This document shows, piece after piece, positions 1-6,971 of a stretch of DNA of 64,000 nucleotides (its first letter is position 1; each line of letters starts with the position of its first letter). The translations under genes were made by a program, and so were the position numbers. The notes beneath the pieces are model-generated. The model made no database searches, was not told where the DNA came from, and saw only the letters and a program-made list of their open reading frames with translations. The stretch is from CAWJMF01 sp963843945 (GTDB lineage: Bacteria; Vulcanimicrobiota; Vulcanimicrobiia; Vulcanimicrobiales; Vulcanimicrobiaceae): assembly GCA_963843945.1 (NCBI GenBank), contig CAWJMF010000002.1:62001-126000 (forward strand), in the 5' to 3' direction.

Positions 1-1
1 G

Positions 2-547
2 GACGAAGGCGGCGCGCTGGCAGCGCGCGGGCAGGTTTCGGACGCGGCGCTTGCGACGCTGCTTGAGGATCCGTACTTCGCGCTCGCGCCGCCCAAGACG
101 ACCGGCCGCGAACGTTTCGGTGAGGCCTTCCTCGCCACGCACGAATCCGCGCTCGCGGCCCTCGACCTCGCCGACGGCTGCGCGACGTTGTGCGCGCTCA
201 CCGCGGAATCCGTCGCGCGTGAAGTGCGGCGGAGCGGAGTGCGCGGCGGGCGCGTCATCGCGAGTGGAGGCGGCGCGCGCAACTCGACCCTGCTGCGCAT
301 GCTCGCGGAGCGCCTCGGCTCGAATTTCGAGGTGGTTTCCTCCGGCGAACTCGGTGTCGATCCCGACGCGAAGGAAGCGATCGCCTTCGCGCTGCTCGGT
401 TACGAAGCGCTGCGCGGACGGAGCGCCGCCCTTCCGGCGGTGACCGGCGCTCGAACGGGCGCAGTGCTCGGGGCGATCGCGCCTTTTGGTCTCGACGAGC
501 TCTTAGCGAAGTTGCAGCGCGAAGTCGCGGCGAAGCGCTCGCGATGA
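2..547 (+). CDS. anmK: Anhydro-N-acetylmuramic acid kinase, 3' part only
   Basis: The gene runs in from before the window, so only the C-terminal ~181 residues are present. AnmK hydrolyses the 1,6-anhydro bond of anhydroMurNAc and phosphorylates it to MurNAc-6-P in cell-wall recycling in the cytoplasm. The visible part has the family's PPKTTGRERFG stretch, the SGGGARN sugar/ATP-site motif and the conserved DPDAKEAIAFALL helix, ending near TGA and VLG segments as in full-length AnmK. Its stop overlaps the next start (ATGA), so it is translationally coupled to a sugar kinase and then murQ, which takes its product. Family assignment is strong; the missing N-terminus holds the first ATPase half. 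Confidence 0.9.
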   Translation, partial: DEGGALAARGQVSDAALATLLEDPYFALAPPKTTGRERFGEAFLATHESALAALDLADGCATLCALTAESVAREVRRSGVRGGRVIASGGGARNSTLLRMLAERLGSNFEVVSSGELGVDPDAKEAIAFALLGYEALRGRSAALPAVTGARTGAVLGAIAPFGLDELLAKLQREVAAKRSR

Positions 548-1449
548 ACGATCGGCTGGCCGTCGGCGTCGACGCAGGCGGGACCGCTTCCGTCGCCGCC
601 GTCTCGCGCGGCGGCGCGTTCGAGCGCAGCGTGCGTGGAGCTCCCGCCAACGCCAGCTCGCGCGGCGTCGAAGCCGCGGCCGCGGCGATCGTTGCGACGA
701 TTCGCGAAGCGACGGCCGGCGTCGAGCCGTCGGCGCTCTACGTGGGGGCGGCGGGCGCCGGGCGCGCCGACGCCGCGTCCGCACTCGAGGCAGCCTTGCG
801 CCGCGCTTTTCCAAGCGTGCGGCTGGCGGTCGCCGACGATACGCGCGCGGCCCTGCGCAGCGCCGTCTCCGCAGGTCCGGGCCTCGTGCTCATCGCGGGA
901 ACGGGTTCGGTCGCGTACGCGGAAAACGGCGAACGTTGCGTTCGCGTCGGCGGACTCGGCTATTTGCTCGGCGACGAAGGTTCGGCGTTCGCCATCGGTA
1001 AGGCCGCGCTCGAATTGCTCGCGCGATCGTATGACGGGCGCGCGCGCGCCGACGAAACGACCGCGCTGGCGGAACGCACGCTCGGCTGCCACGACCGCGA
1101 TGGCCTGCTGCGGGCGATCTACGCGCAGCCGCTCGACGTGGCGCGTATCGCTTCCCTGGCGCCCAGCCTCATCGCTTTCGCCGGTAAGGGCAATCGCGCG
1201 TCCGCGAAGATCGTGCAAGACGCGGCCGCCGCGTTGAGTGCCCTCGTCAAAAGTGCCGCCGTGCAAGCCGGACTGGCGGAGCAATCGCCGGCGGTCGCCC
1301 TGGCGGGCGGTCTCTTGCGGGAGAACAGCCTGCTTTCGTTTTTGCTCGAGACGCGCTTGACGAACGAGCTGCCCGGCGCGACGCTGCTGCGCGTACGCGA
1401 CGAACCGGCGCGCGCCGCGCTGCGCTTCGCCGAAGCGATGCTGGAGTGA
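544..1449 (+). CDS. BadF/BadG-type ATPase, amino-sugar (GlcNAc/MurNAc) kinase
   Basis: A 301-residue ASKHA-fold kinase. The N-terminal phosphate-1 loop is GVDAGGTASVAAV, the second nucleotide loop is IAGTGSVAYA, and the GLGYLLGDEGSAFAIG motif is typical of N-acetylglucosamine kinases of the BadF/BadG/BcrA family. Known relatives phosphorylate GlcNAc or glucosamine, and Clostridium MurK phosphorylates both MurNAc and GlcNAc. Its place between anmK and murQ, with 4-base overlaps on both sides (ATGA, GTGA), suggests a MurK-like role feeding MurNAc-6-P or GlcNAc-6-P into the same route. The substrate is inferred from context only. The start ATG at 544 is fixed by the overlap. Confidence 0.8.
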   Translation: MNDRLAVGVDAGGTASVAAVSRGGAFERSVRGAPANASSRGVEAAAAAIVATIREATAGVEPSALYVGAAGAGRADAASALEAALRRAFPSVRLAVADDTRAALRSAVSAGPGLVLIAGTGSVAYAENGERCVRVGGLGYLLGDEGSAFAIGKAALELLARSYDGRARADETTALAERTLGCHDRDGLLRAIYAQPLDVARIASLAPSLIAFAGKGNRASAKIVQDAAAALSALVKSAAVQAGLAEQSPAVALAGGLLRENSLLSFLLETRLTNELPGATLLRVRDEPARAALRFAEAMLE

Positions 1450-2333
1450 GCGCCGAGCGCGAAGTTCCGACCGAAGCGGTCAACGCGGCGACGCACGATC
1501 TCGACGCGCTGTCGACGCCGGAACTCGTCGGCGTGCTGGCCCGCGAGCAAGCGGCGGCCTGCGCCGCGGTCGAGAAGGTGGAGACCGACATCGCGCGCGC
1601 CGTCGATGCAATCGCGGCGCGCCTGCGTGCGGGCGGCAACCTGCACTACTTCGGCGCGGGTTCGAGCGGCCGGCTCGCCTTTCTCGACGCGGCCGAGTGC
1701 CCGCCGACCTTCGGCACGCCGCCGTCGCTCGTGCAGGCGCACATCGCCGGCGGGGTCGAGGCACTGGTTCGCGCGGTCGAAGGCGCCGAGGACGACGCGG
1801 CCGCGGGCGCGGCGGAAGCGAACGCCGCTTTGAAGCCGGGCGACGCCGTCGCCGGCATCTCGGCCAGCGGGCACGCCCCGTACGTCGTCGCGGCCCTGCG
1901 CGCTGCGCGCAGCCTCGGTGCCCTCACGCTCGCACTGACCGGCGATGCGGCCTCGCCGCTGGCGGCGGCGGTCGACCTGGCCATCGTCCTCGACACGGGC
2001 GCCGAACCGTTGGCCGGCTCGACGCGGCTCAAGGCCGGCACCGCGCAAAAGCTCGCACTGAACGCGCTTTCGACGGCGACGATGGTGCGGCTCGGGCGCG
2101 TCTACGACAACTTGATGGTCGATCTGGTGGCGACGAACGAGAAGTTGCGCCGGCGCGCGCAGCGCTTGGTGCAAACGGTCGGCGCCGTCGAACCGTCGCG
2201 CGCGCGTGCGCTGCTGGCCGCCGCGGGCGGCAACGTCAAGCTCGCGATCGTGATGGCGCGGCGCGACGTCGAAGCGCGCGAAGCCGGCGATCTGCTCGAG
2301 CGGGCCGGCGGCTTCTTGCGGGGCGCGTTGTAA
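1446..2333 (+). CDS. murQ: N-acetylmuramic acid 6-phosphate etherase
   Basis: A 295-residue SIS-domain lyase that cleaves the D-lactyl ether of MurNAc-6-P to give GlcNAc-6-P and lactate, the committed step of muramic acid catabolism. It opens with the family's TEAVNAATHDLDALSTPELV segment. It contains YFGAGSSGRLAFLDAAECPP (sugar-phosphate site), the GDAVAGISASGHAPYV loop and the AGSTRLKAGTAQKLALNALS signature. The length matches the family. The GTG start overlaps the upstream stop (GTGA), placing it third in the anmK-kinase-murQ operon. It converges on the GNAT gene with a single base between stops. Confidence 0.96.
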   Translation: MSAEREVPTEAVNAATHDLDALSTPELVGVLAREQAAACAAVEKVETDIARAVDAIAARLRAGGNLHYFGAGSSGRLAFLDAAECPPTFGTPPSLVQAHIAGGVEALVRAVEGAEDDAAAGAAEANAALKPGDAVAGISASGHAPYVVAALRAARSLGALTLALTGDAASPLAAAVDLAIVLDTGAEPLAGSTRLKAGTAQKLALNALSTATMVRLGRVYDNLMVDLVATNEKLRRRAQRLVQTVGAVEPSRARALLAAAGGNVKLAIVMARRDVEAREAGDLLERAGGFLRGAL

Positions 2334-2334
2334 C

Positions 2335-2850
2335 TCAGCCGAGGACGAGCGCCATGCGCTCTTCGTGGAGGAATTCGAAACCGAGTCCTGAGTAAAAGCG
2401 CCGGGCTGCCTCGTTTCGTTCGTGCACGCCGACGTCGAGGCGGGCGACCTCCGCACTCTCGAGTTCGGCGACGAGGCTCTCCAGCAGTTCGACGCCGACG
2501 CCGCGGCGGCGCGCCGCGGGCGCTACGGTCAACAGGTCGAGCGACGCGACGACGCGTCCGAGCGAGAGCGAGATGCCGTAGCCCACGGCGGCGCACCCGA
2601 CGACGCGCCCGTCTTCGAAAGCGAGCCAAACGAAACCATAGTCGGGACGATCGATGAAGAGCCCGAGTCCCTGGGCCAGGGCCGCATCGCTGAGGTCGCG
2701 CTCGAACGGAGTCCCGCGGTACGCTTCGGCCGACTCGCGGTGAAACGGGTCGCTCGCGAAGTACTCGGAAAGCAGTTCGAAGACGTCGGGGCGCTCGCTG
2801 CTGGACATGCGGCGGAACTCGAGGTTCGGTTGGGAAATGCCATTGGTCAT
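2335..2850 (-). CDS. GNAT-family N-acetyltransferase
   Basis: A 171-residue acyltransferase with the GNAT acetyl-CoA loop TVAPAARRRGVGVELLESL at about residues 110-128. The closing VGVHERNEAARRFYSGLGFE strand-helix is typical of the fold. The substrate cannot be told. The ATG at 2850 is preceded at a good distance by a purine-rich AAGAGAA, which decided the start over longer frames. Its start codon overlaps that proposed for the divergent DUF4127 gene, so the two genes have almost no shared leader, and one start or promoter must lie inside the other gene. Confidence 0.85.
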   Translation of the reverse strand: MTNGISQPNLEFRRMSSSERPDVFELLSEYFASDPFHRESAEAYRGTPFERDLSDAALAQGLGLFIDRPDYGFVWLAFEDGRVVGCAAVGYGISLSLGRVVASLDLLTVAPAARRRGVGVELLESLVAELESAEVARLDVGVHERNEAARRFYSGLGFEFLHEERMALVLG

Positions 2851-4456
2851 GGCGTTCTCTTCAAGGCGGCGCAGATTTTTTCTGTCGCTTGCGAGCGTCG
2901 TCGCGCTAGCCGCCTTCCCCGCGCTGAGCGCGGCGCGGCCGGCGGCGCGGCCGCCGATCGCGTTCGTCCCGCTCGACGATCGGCCCGTGACTCTGCAGTT
3001 GCCGCTCATGCTCGGACGGGTCGCGGGCCAGCCGCTCATCACGCCGCCGCTGCCGTTGCTCGGGCACTATCTGCGGCCGGGCGATCCCGATGCAATTCTC
3101 GCGTGGCTCGAGTCGCCCGCAACGGCCGGCGTGAGCGCGGTCATCGCCTCGACCGACATGATCGCGTACGGCGGCTTGGTTGCGTCGCGCACGCCGGGCG
3201 CCGCGGGGCTCGATCTCGCCGTGCCGCGCTTGCGGCGCCTCGCGCAGCTTAAGGCGCTGCGGCCGGGCGCGTTCGTCGGTGCGTTCGGAACGATCGTACG
3301 GCTCGCGCCGACGGGCCTTCCCGGAAACGGTCAAGTCTCGGGGTATTGGGCAAGCGGCGAGACCGTCGATGCGATCGCAGCCTACGCGAATCTGCCCGAT
3401 CCGCCCGCCAATCCTGCCCAAGCGGCGAAGGCCGCGCGCCTGCGCGCGCAAATCGGCGACACGGTTCTCGACGAATACCTCGACGTGCGCCGGCGCAATC
3501 TCGAGGTCGACGAGTGGGCGGTGCAGTTCGTTGCCGCGGGCGGTTTCGACCGCCTCGTCATCGGACAGGACGATGCCGGTCCAACCGGCCTGCACCTGCG
3601 CGACGTCGCGGCGCTCAACGCCGAAGTCCGCGAAAGCGGCGTGGAGGAACGCGTCTCGATCGAACCGGGCGCCGACGAGCTTGGGATGGTGCTCGTCGCG
3701 CGCGCGTTCGTGCGCAACGTCGGGTGGCTCCCCAAGGTGCGCGTCGTCTATTCCCGGGCGGACGGCGGGGCCGTTCAAGATCGGCTCGAGTACGTGCCGA
3801 TCGATGCGACGATCGAACGGCTGATCGCCGCCTGCGGGGCGCAGCGCGTCGCCGCCGGCGGCGACGTGCTGCTCTACGTGCGCGTTCCCGAAACCGGCGA
3901 CGCCGACGAAACGGCCTTCGAAAATCTCCTCGCCGGCGACGTTGCGGCCGGGCGCAGCGTCACGGTCGCCGACCTCTCGTTCTTGAGCGACGGCCCGGGC
4001 GAAGCGCAGCGCCTCTTGACGCAAGACCTGATCGCGCGCGGGATCGCCGGCAAGATCGACGGGTTCGCGTCCTGGAACACGACCGCTAATACCGTCGGAA
4101 CCTCCCTCGCGGCGGCGCTCGCGGCCGGTGCCGGGCGGCGCGCGGGGACCTTCGACCCGCTCGCGCAGGCGGAGTTTCTGCTCGATCGCTACGCTGACGA
4201 CTACGCCTTTCACCAATTCGTGCGTCCGGCCTTGAACGAACTCTTGCGCGGCCGCGACATCGATACGACCCTCTTGAGGGCCGACGTTGCGCGCGAAGCG
4301 AGTTCGCTCAACCGGGAGCTGTTATGGCCGCGTGCGCTCGAGCTGCTGGCGCAAATCTTTCCGGCCTACCGCGACGCGGGCTTGACGATCACGCTGCCCT
4401 GGGAGCGAACCTTCGAGACCGAGATCGACGTGCGCCTGGCCGCGCACGGCTCATGA
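2849..4456 (+). CDS. DUF4127 family protein, exported
   Basis: A ~535-residue protein of the DUF4127 family, whose function I do not know. Diagnostic segments are the N-terminal FVPLDDRPVTLQLP, the DMIAYGGLVASR block and FASWNTTANTVGTSLA. The first ~30 residues look like a Tat-type export signal: SRRRRFF followed by a hydrophobic run LSLASVVALAAFPAL and a small-residue AARPAA cleavage zone. The start is uncertain: ATG 2837 has a GAGG 12 bases upstream, and ATG 2849 gives the cleaner signal peptide. It sits beside the muramic acid salvage genes, so a link to envelope sugars is possible but only a guess. The 3' end overlaps the convergent epimerase gene by 6 bases. Confidence 0.8.
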   Translation: MAFSSRRRRFFLSLASVVALAAFPALSAARPAARPPIAFVPLDDRPVTLQLPLMLGRVAGQPLITPPLPLLGHYLRPGDPDAILAWLESPATAGVSAVIASTDMIAYGGLVASRTPGAAGLDLAVPRLRRLAQLKALRPGAFVGAFGTIVRLAPTGLPGNGQVSGYWASGETVDAIAAYANLPDPPANPAQAAKAARLRAQIGDTVLDEYLDVRRRNLEVDEWAVQFVAAGGFDRLVIGQDDAGPTGLHLRDVAALNAEVRESGVEERVSIEPGADELGMVLVARAFVRNVGWLPKVRVVYSRADGGAVQDRLEYVPIDATIERLIAACGAQRVAAGGDVLLYVRVPETGDADETAFENLLAGDVAAGRSVTVADLSFLSDGPGEAQRLLTQDLIARGIAGKIDGFASWNTTANTVGTSLAAALAAGAGRRAGTFDPLAQAEFLLDRYADDYAFHQFVRPALNELLRGRDIDTTLLRADVAREASSLNRELLWPRALELLAQIFPAYRDAGLTITLPWERTFETEIDVRLAAHGS

Positions 4457-4930
4457 AGGCGCCGCTTGCGTCCGCTCGCAGAGCTCGATGAGCACGCCGC
4501 CGGTGCTCTTAGGATGCAAGAAAGCAATTGCGTTTCCGTGCGCGCCGCGCCGCGGCGTTTCGTCGATCAACCGGATTCCCTCGGCCTTGAGGCGGGCGAG
4601 CTCGGCGCGGATGTCCTCGACGCGATAGGCGATATGGTGCAACTTCGTCGCCGCCTCGCCGCGAAAACGGGCGATCGCCGAGCTCTCGTCGAGCGGTCGC
4701 AGGAGTTCGATCACGTTTTCGCCCGCGCTCAGCCCGACGGCCTCGACGCCCTGATCGGCGATCGTCTCGCGGTAGAGTTGCGTGAAACCGAGCGTCTCGA
4801 CGTAGAGCCGGAGGGTTGCGGCGAGGTCCCCGACCACGATCGCAACGTGATCGATGGGACGGCCGGCGGGCGTCAGGCGATTGCCTCGGTCGCGACGTGA
4901 CGCCCGAAAGCCCCGCGCAGCACGTCGCAA
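4451..4930 (-). CDS. mce: Methylmalonyl-CoA epimerase
   Basis: A small vicinal-oxygen-chelate enzyme that interconverts (R)- and (S)-methylmalonyl-CoA, linking propionyl-CoA carboxylation to the mutase. Visible features are the metal-ligand strand PIDHVAIVVGDL, the second ligand KLHHIAYRVEDI, the HPKSTGGVLIELCE end (last Glu ligand) and the usual ~135-residue core. It lies directly downstream of the mutase. The only standard start is ATG 4930, giving a 57-base overlap with mutase and an 18-residue basic extension. A CTG at 4876 that overlaps the mutase TGA would give a family-typical N-terminus, so the true start may be non-standard. Confidence 0.93.
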   Translation of the reverse strand: MRRAARGFRASRRDRGNRLTPAGRPIDHVAIVVGDLAATLRLYVETLGFTQLYRETIADQGVEAVGLSAGENVIELLRPLDESSAIARFRGEAATKLHHIAYRVEDIRAELARLKAEGIRLIDETPRRGAHGNAIAFLHPKSTGGVLIELCERTQAAPS

Positions 4931-6450
4931 ACTTCGCCGAGCGTCGCGCCGGCGTCGACGGCTTCCAGGAAGGGCGGCATCAGATTGGTCGTCCCGAGCG
5001 CGGCCGCGCGAACTTCCGCTAAGCGCGCTTCGACGGCGGCTGCCGAGCGTTCGCGCCGGTAGCGTTCGAGGCGCGCGATCTGTTCGCGCTCGATCGCCGG
5101 GTCGATGCGCTGCAAAGCGATCGGCGGATCGTCGGCGCCATCGACGAAGCGGTTCACGCCGACGACGACGCTCTCACCCGACTCGATCGCGCGCTGCGCG
5201 AGGTAGGCCGACTCCGCGATCCGCGCCTGCATCCAGCCGCTTTCGATCGCCGCGACCGCACCGCCTAACGCATCGACCTCCTCGATGAGCGCGCGCGCGC
5301 CGTCGACCAGCGAAGCCGTCAAGGATTCGACGTAATACGATCCGGCGAGCGGATCGGTCACGCCGGCCACGCCGCTTTCGTAGCCGATGATCTGCTGCGT
5401 ACGGAGGGCGAGTTTGGCCGCCTCGGCGGTCGGCAGTGCCAGGGCTTCGTCTTTGCCGTTGGTGTGCAGCGATTGCGTTCCGCCTAAAACCGCGGCGAGC
5501 GCTTGAAGCGTAACCCGCACGACGTTGTTGTCGGGTTCTTGCGCGGTTAGCGTCGAGCCGCCCGTTTGGGTGTGGAAGCGCAGCATTTGGGCGCGCGGAT
5601 CGCGCGAGCCGAACTCGTCGCGCAGGATGTGGGACCACAGGAAGCGCGCCGCGCGAAATTTCGCAACCTCTTCGAAGAAGTCGTTGTGGGCGTTCCAGAA
5701 GAACGACATCCGCGGCGCGATCGCATCGATGTCGAGCCCGGCGGCACGGGCCGCGCGCAGATACGCTTTCGCGTTCGAAAGCGTGAAGGCGATTTCTTCG
5801 ACGGCGGTCGAGCCGGCTTCGCGAATATGGTAACCGGAGATCGAGATCGTGTTCCACTGCGGAACTTCGCGCGCGCAGTAGGCCATGACGTCGGTAACCA
5901 GGCGCATCGAAGGCTTCGGCGGGTAGATGTAGGTCCCGCGCGCGACGTACTCTTTGAGCACGTCGTTTTGAACCGTGCCGCCGAGCTTCTCGAAAGCGAT
6001 GCCGCGCCGGCGCGCGACCGCGAGCGTCATCGCGAGCAGAATCGCTGCCGGGGCGTTGATCGTCATCGAAACGGTTACCGCGTCGAGGGGAATGCCGTCG
6101 AAGAGCGTTTCGACGTCGCGCACGTGATCGATCGCGACGCCGACCTTCCCGACCTCGCCGCGCGCTTGCGGGGCGTCGGAGTCGTAACCGAGTTGGGTCG
6201 GCAAGTCGAAGGCGACCGAGAGTCCGGTCGTTCCTTGCTCGAGGAGATAGCGGTAGCGTGCGTTCGACTCGGCGGCGGTCGCAAAGCCGGCGTATTGGCG
6301 CATGGTCCAGAGGCGCGAGCGGTAACCGTCGGCGCGAATGCCGCGCAGGTACGGGAACTCGCCCGGGTCCCCCGGCACGACGCGCTCGCTTGCGGCGCGC
6401 GCATCGGCGGGGCCGTAAAACGCCTTTCCGGGCTTTCCGTTGCCGGCCAT
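4873..6450 (-). CDS. Methylmalonyl-CoA mutase, large (catalytic) subunit without B12 domain
   Basis: A 525-residue TIM-barrel half of adenosylcobalamin-dependent acyl-CoA mutase. The core shows YRSRLWTMRQYAGFATA, GLSVAFDLPTQLGYDSD, TVQNDVLKEYVARGTYIYPP and QSLHTNGKDEALALPT. The Tyr in RQYAGF and the Arg in EYVARG are, from known structures, the methylmalonyl-CoA-type residues rather than those of isobutyryl- or hydroxyisobutyryl-CoA mutases. The C-terminal cobalamin-binding domain (DxHxxG) is absent, so a separate small subunit must be encoded elsewhere. The start at 6450 has AAGGAAAAG about 9 bases upstream. It is followed by the epimerase and fits a propionyl-CoA to succinyl-CoA route with the carboxylase genes to its right. 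Confidence 0.93.
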   Translation of the reverse strand: MAGNGKPGKAFYGPADARAASERVVPGDPGEFPYLRGIRADGYRSRLWTMRQYAGFATAAESNARYRYLLEQGTTGLSVAFDLPTQLGYDSDAPQARGEVGKVGVAIDHVRDVETLFDGIPLDAVTVSMTINAPAAILLAMTLAVARRRGIAFEKLGGTVQNDVLKEYVARGTYIYPPKPSMRLVTDVMAYCAREVPQWNTISISGYHIREAGSTAVEEIAFTLSNAKAYLRAARAAGLDIDAIAPRMSFFWNAHNDFFEEVAKFRAARFLWSHILRDEFGSRDPRAQMLRFHTQTGGSTLTAQEPDNNVVRVTLQALAAVLGGTQSLHTNGKDEALALPTAEAAKLALRTQQIIGYESGVAGVTDPLAGSYYVESLTASLVDGARALIEEVDALGGAVAAIESGWMQARIAESAYLAQRAIESGESVVVGVNRFVDGADDPPIALQRIDPAIEREQIARLERYRRERSAAAVEARLAEVRAAALGTTNLMPPFLEAVDAGATLGEVCDVLRGAFGRHVATEAIA

Positions 6451-6563
6451 CACAGTTGCTTTTCCTTGCGACCCCGTTGCCCCCGCAAGCGGGGAAGTGG
6501 GCTGCGACGGTAATATATACGTCAACGGTCTGTGAGGATGCCAGCCTCGCAGCGGACGTCACG
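6451..6563. promoter_or_regulatory. Divergent intergenic region with AT-rich core and GC hairpin
   Basis: This is the only clearly AT-rich patch locally. A TAATATATAC run at 6511-6520 sits between the mutase (leftward) and the anti-sigma kinase (rightward) and is a likely promoter core for one or both. A small perfect hairpin, CCCCGC-aa-GCGGGG at 6481-6494, lies in the mutase 5' leader ahead of its ribosome-binding site. No operator is recognised. Confidence 0.3.
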
Positions 6564-6971
6564 ATGATGAATCCAGCCCGGATAGATGTCGTCTTGCCCG
6601 CCCGCGTCGAGAGCGCGCCACGCTTGCGTCGCGTCATTCGCGAGTTCCTCGAGCGGCTGGGCGTCGCCGCGCCCCAGGTCGACGACGTCGTCCTAGCGGT
6701 GGGTGAAGCCGCCGGAAATGCAATCGAGCACGCCTATAAGGGATGTGCGGGCGACGTACGGCTGCGGGCCGCGGTCGTCGAAGAGCGCCTGACCGTCGAG
6801 GTTTGCGACTTCGGCAAGTGGCGTCTCGACGGCGACGCCGAGCGCGGGCGCGGCATCGGCATCATGCGTTCGCTCGTCGAACACGTCGCGATCGAAAGCA
6901 CGCTCGAAGGAACGCTCGTCCGGCTCGAGACGCGTTTGCAAACGCAGCCCGTCTCCTCGTTTAGTCGCTAG
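6564..6971 (+). CDS. Anti-sigma regulatory factor, HATPase (RsbW-like) serine kinase
   Basis: A 135-residue GHKL ATPase of the HATPase_c_2/RsbW type. The N-box is VLAVGEAAGNAIEHAYKG, the G1 region is VEVCDFGKWR, and the G2 region is ERGRGIGIMRSLVEHV. Such proteins bind sigma factors or phosphorylate STAS-domain antagonists in partner-switching stress control. No sigma factor or antagonist lies next to it; a STAS protein sits 27 kb away at 34.1 kb. Two ATGs (6564, 6567) are adjacent and neither has a strong ribosome-binding site. The 3' end overlaps the convergent carboxylase gene by 11 bases. It is a lone plus-strand gene inside a minus-strand acyl-CoA block. Confidence 0.85.
   Translation: MMNPARIDVVLPARVESAPRLRRVIREFLERLGVAAPQVDDVVLAVGEAAGNAIEHAYKGCAGDVRLRAAVVEERLTVEVCDFGKWRLDGDAERGRGIGIMRSLVEHVAIESTLEGTLVRLETRLQTQPVSSFSR

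Noticed and set aside
2906..4216. Long minus-strand open frame across the DUF4127 gene
   Set aside because: Arg/Glu/Val-rich composition, no motifs; it is the antisense shadow of a GC-rich gene with clear family motifs.
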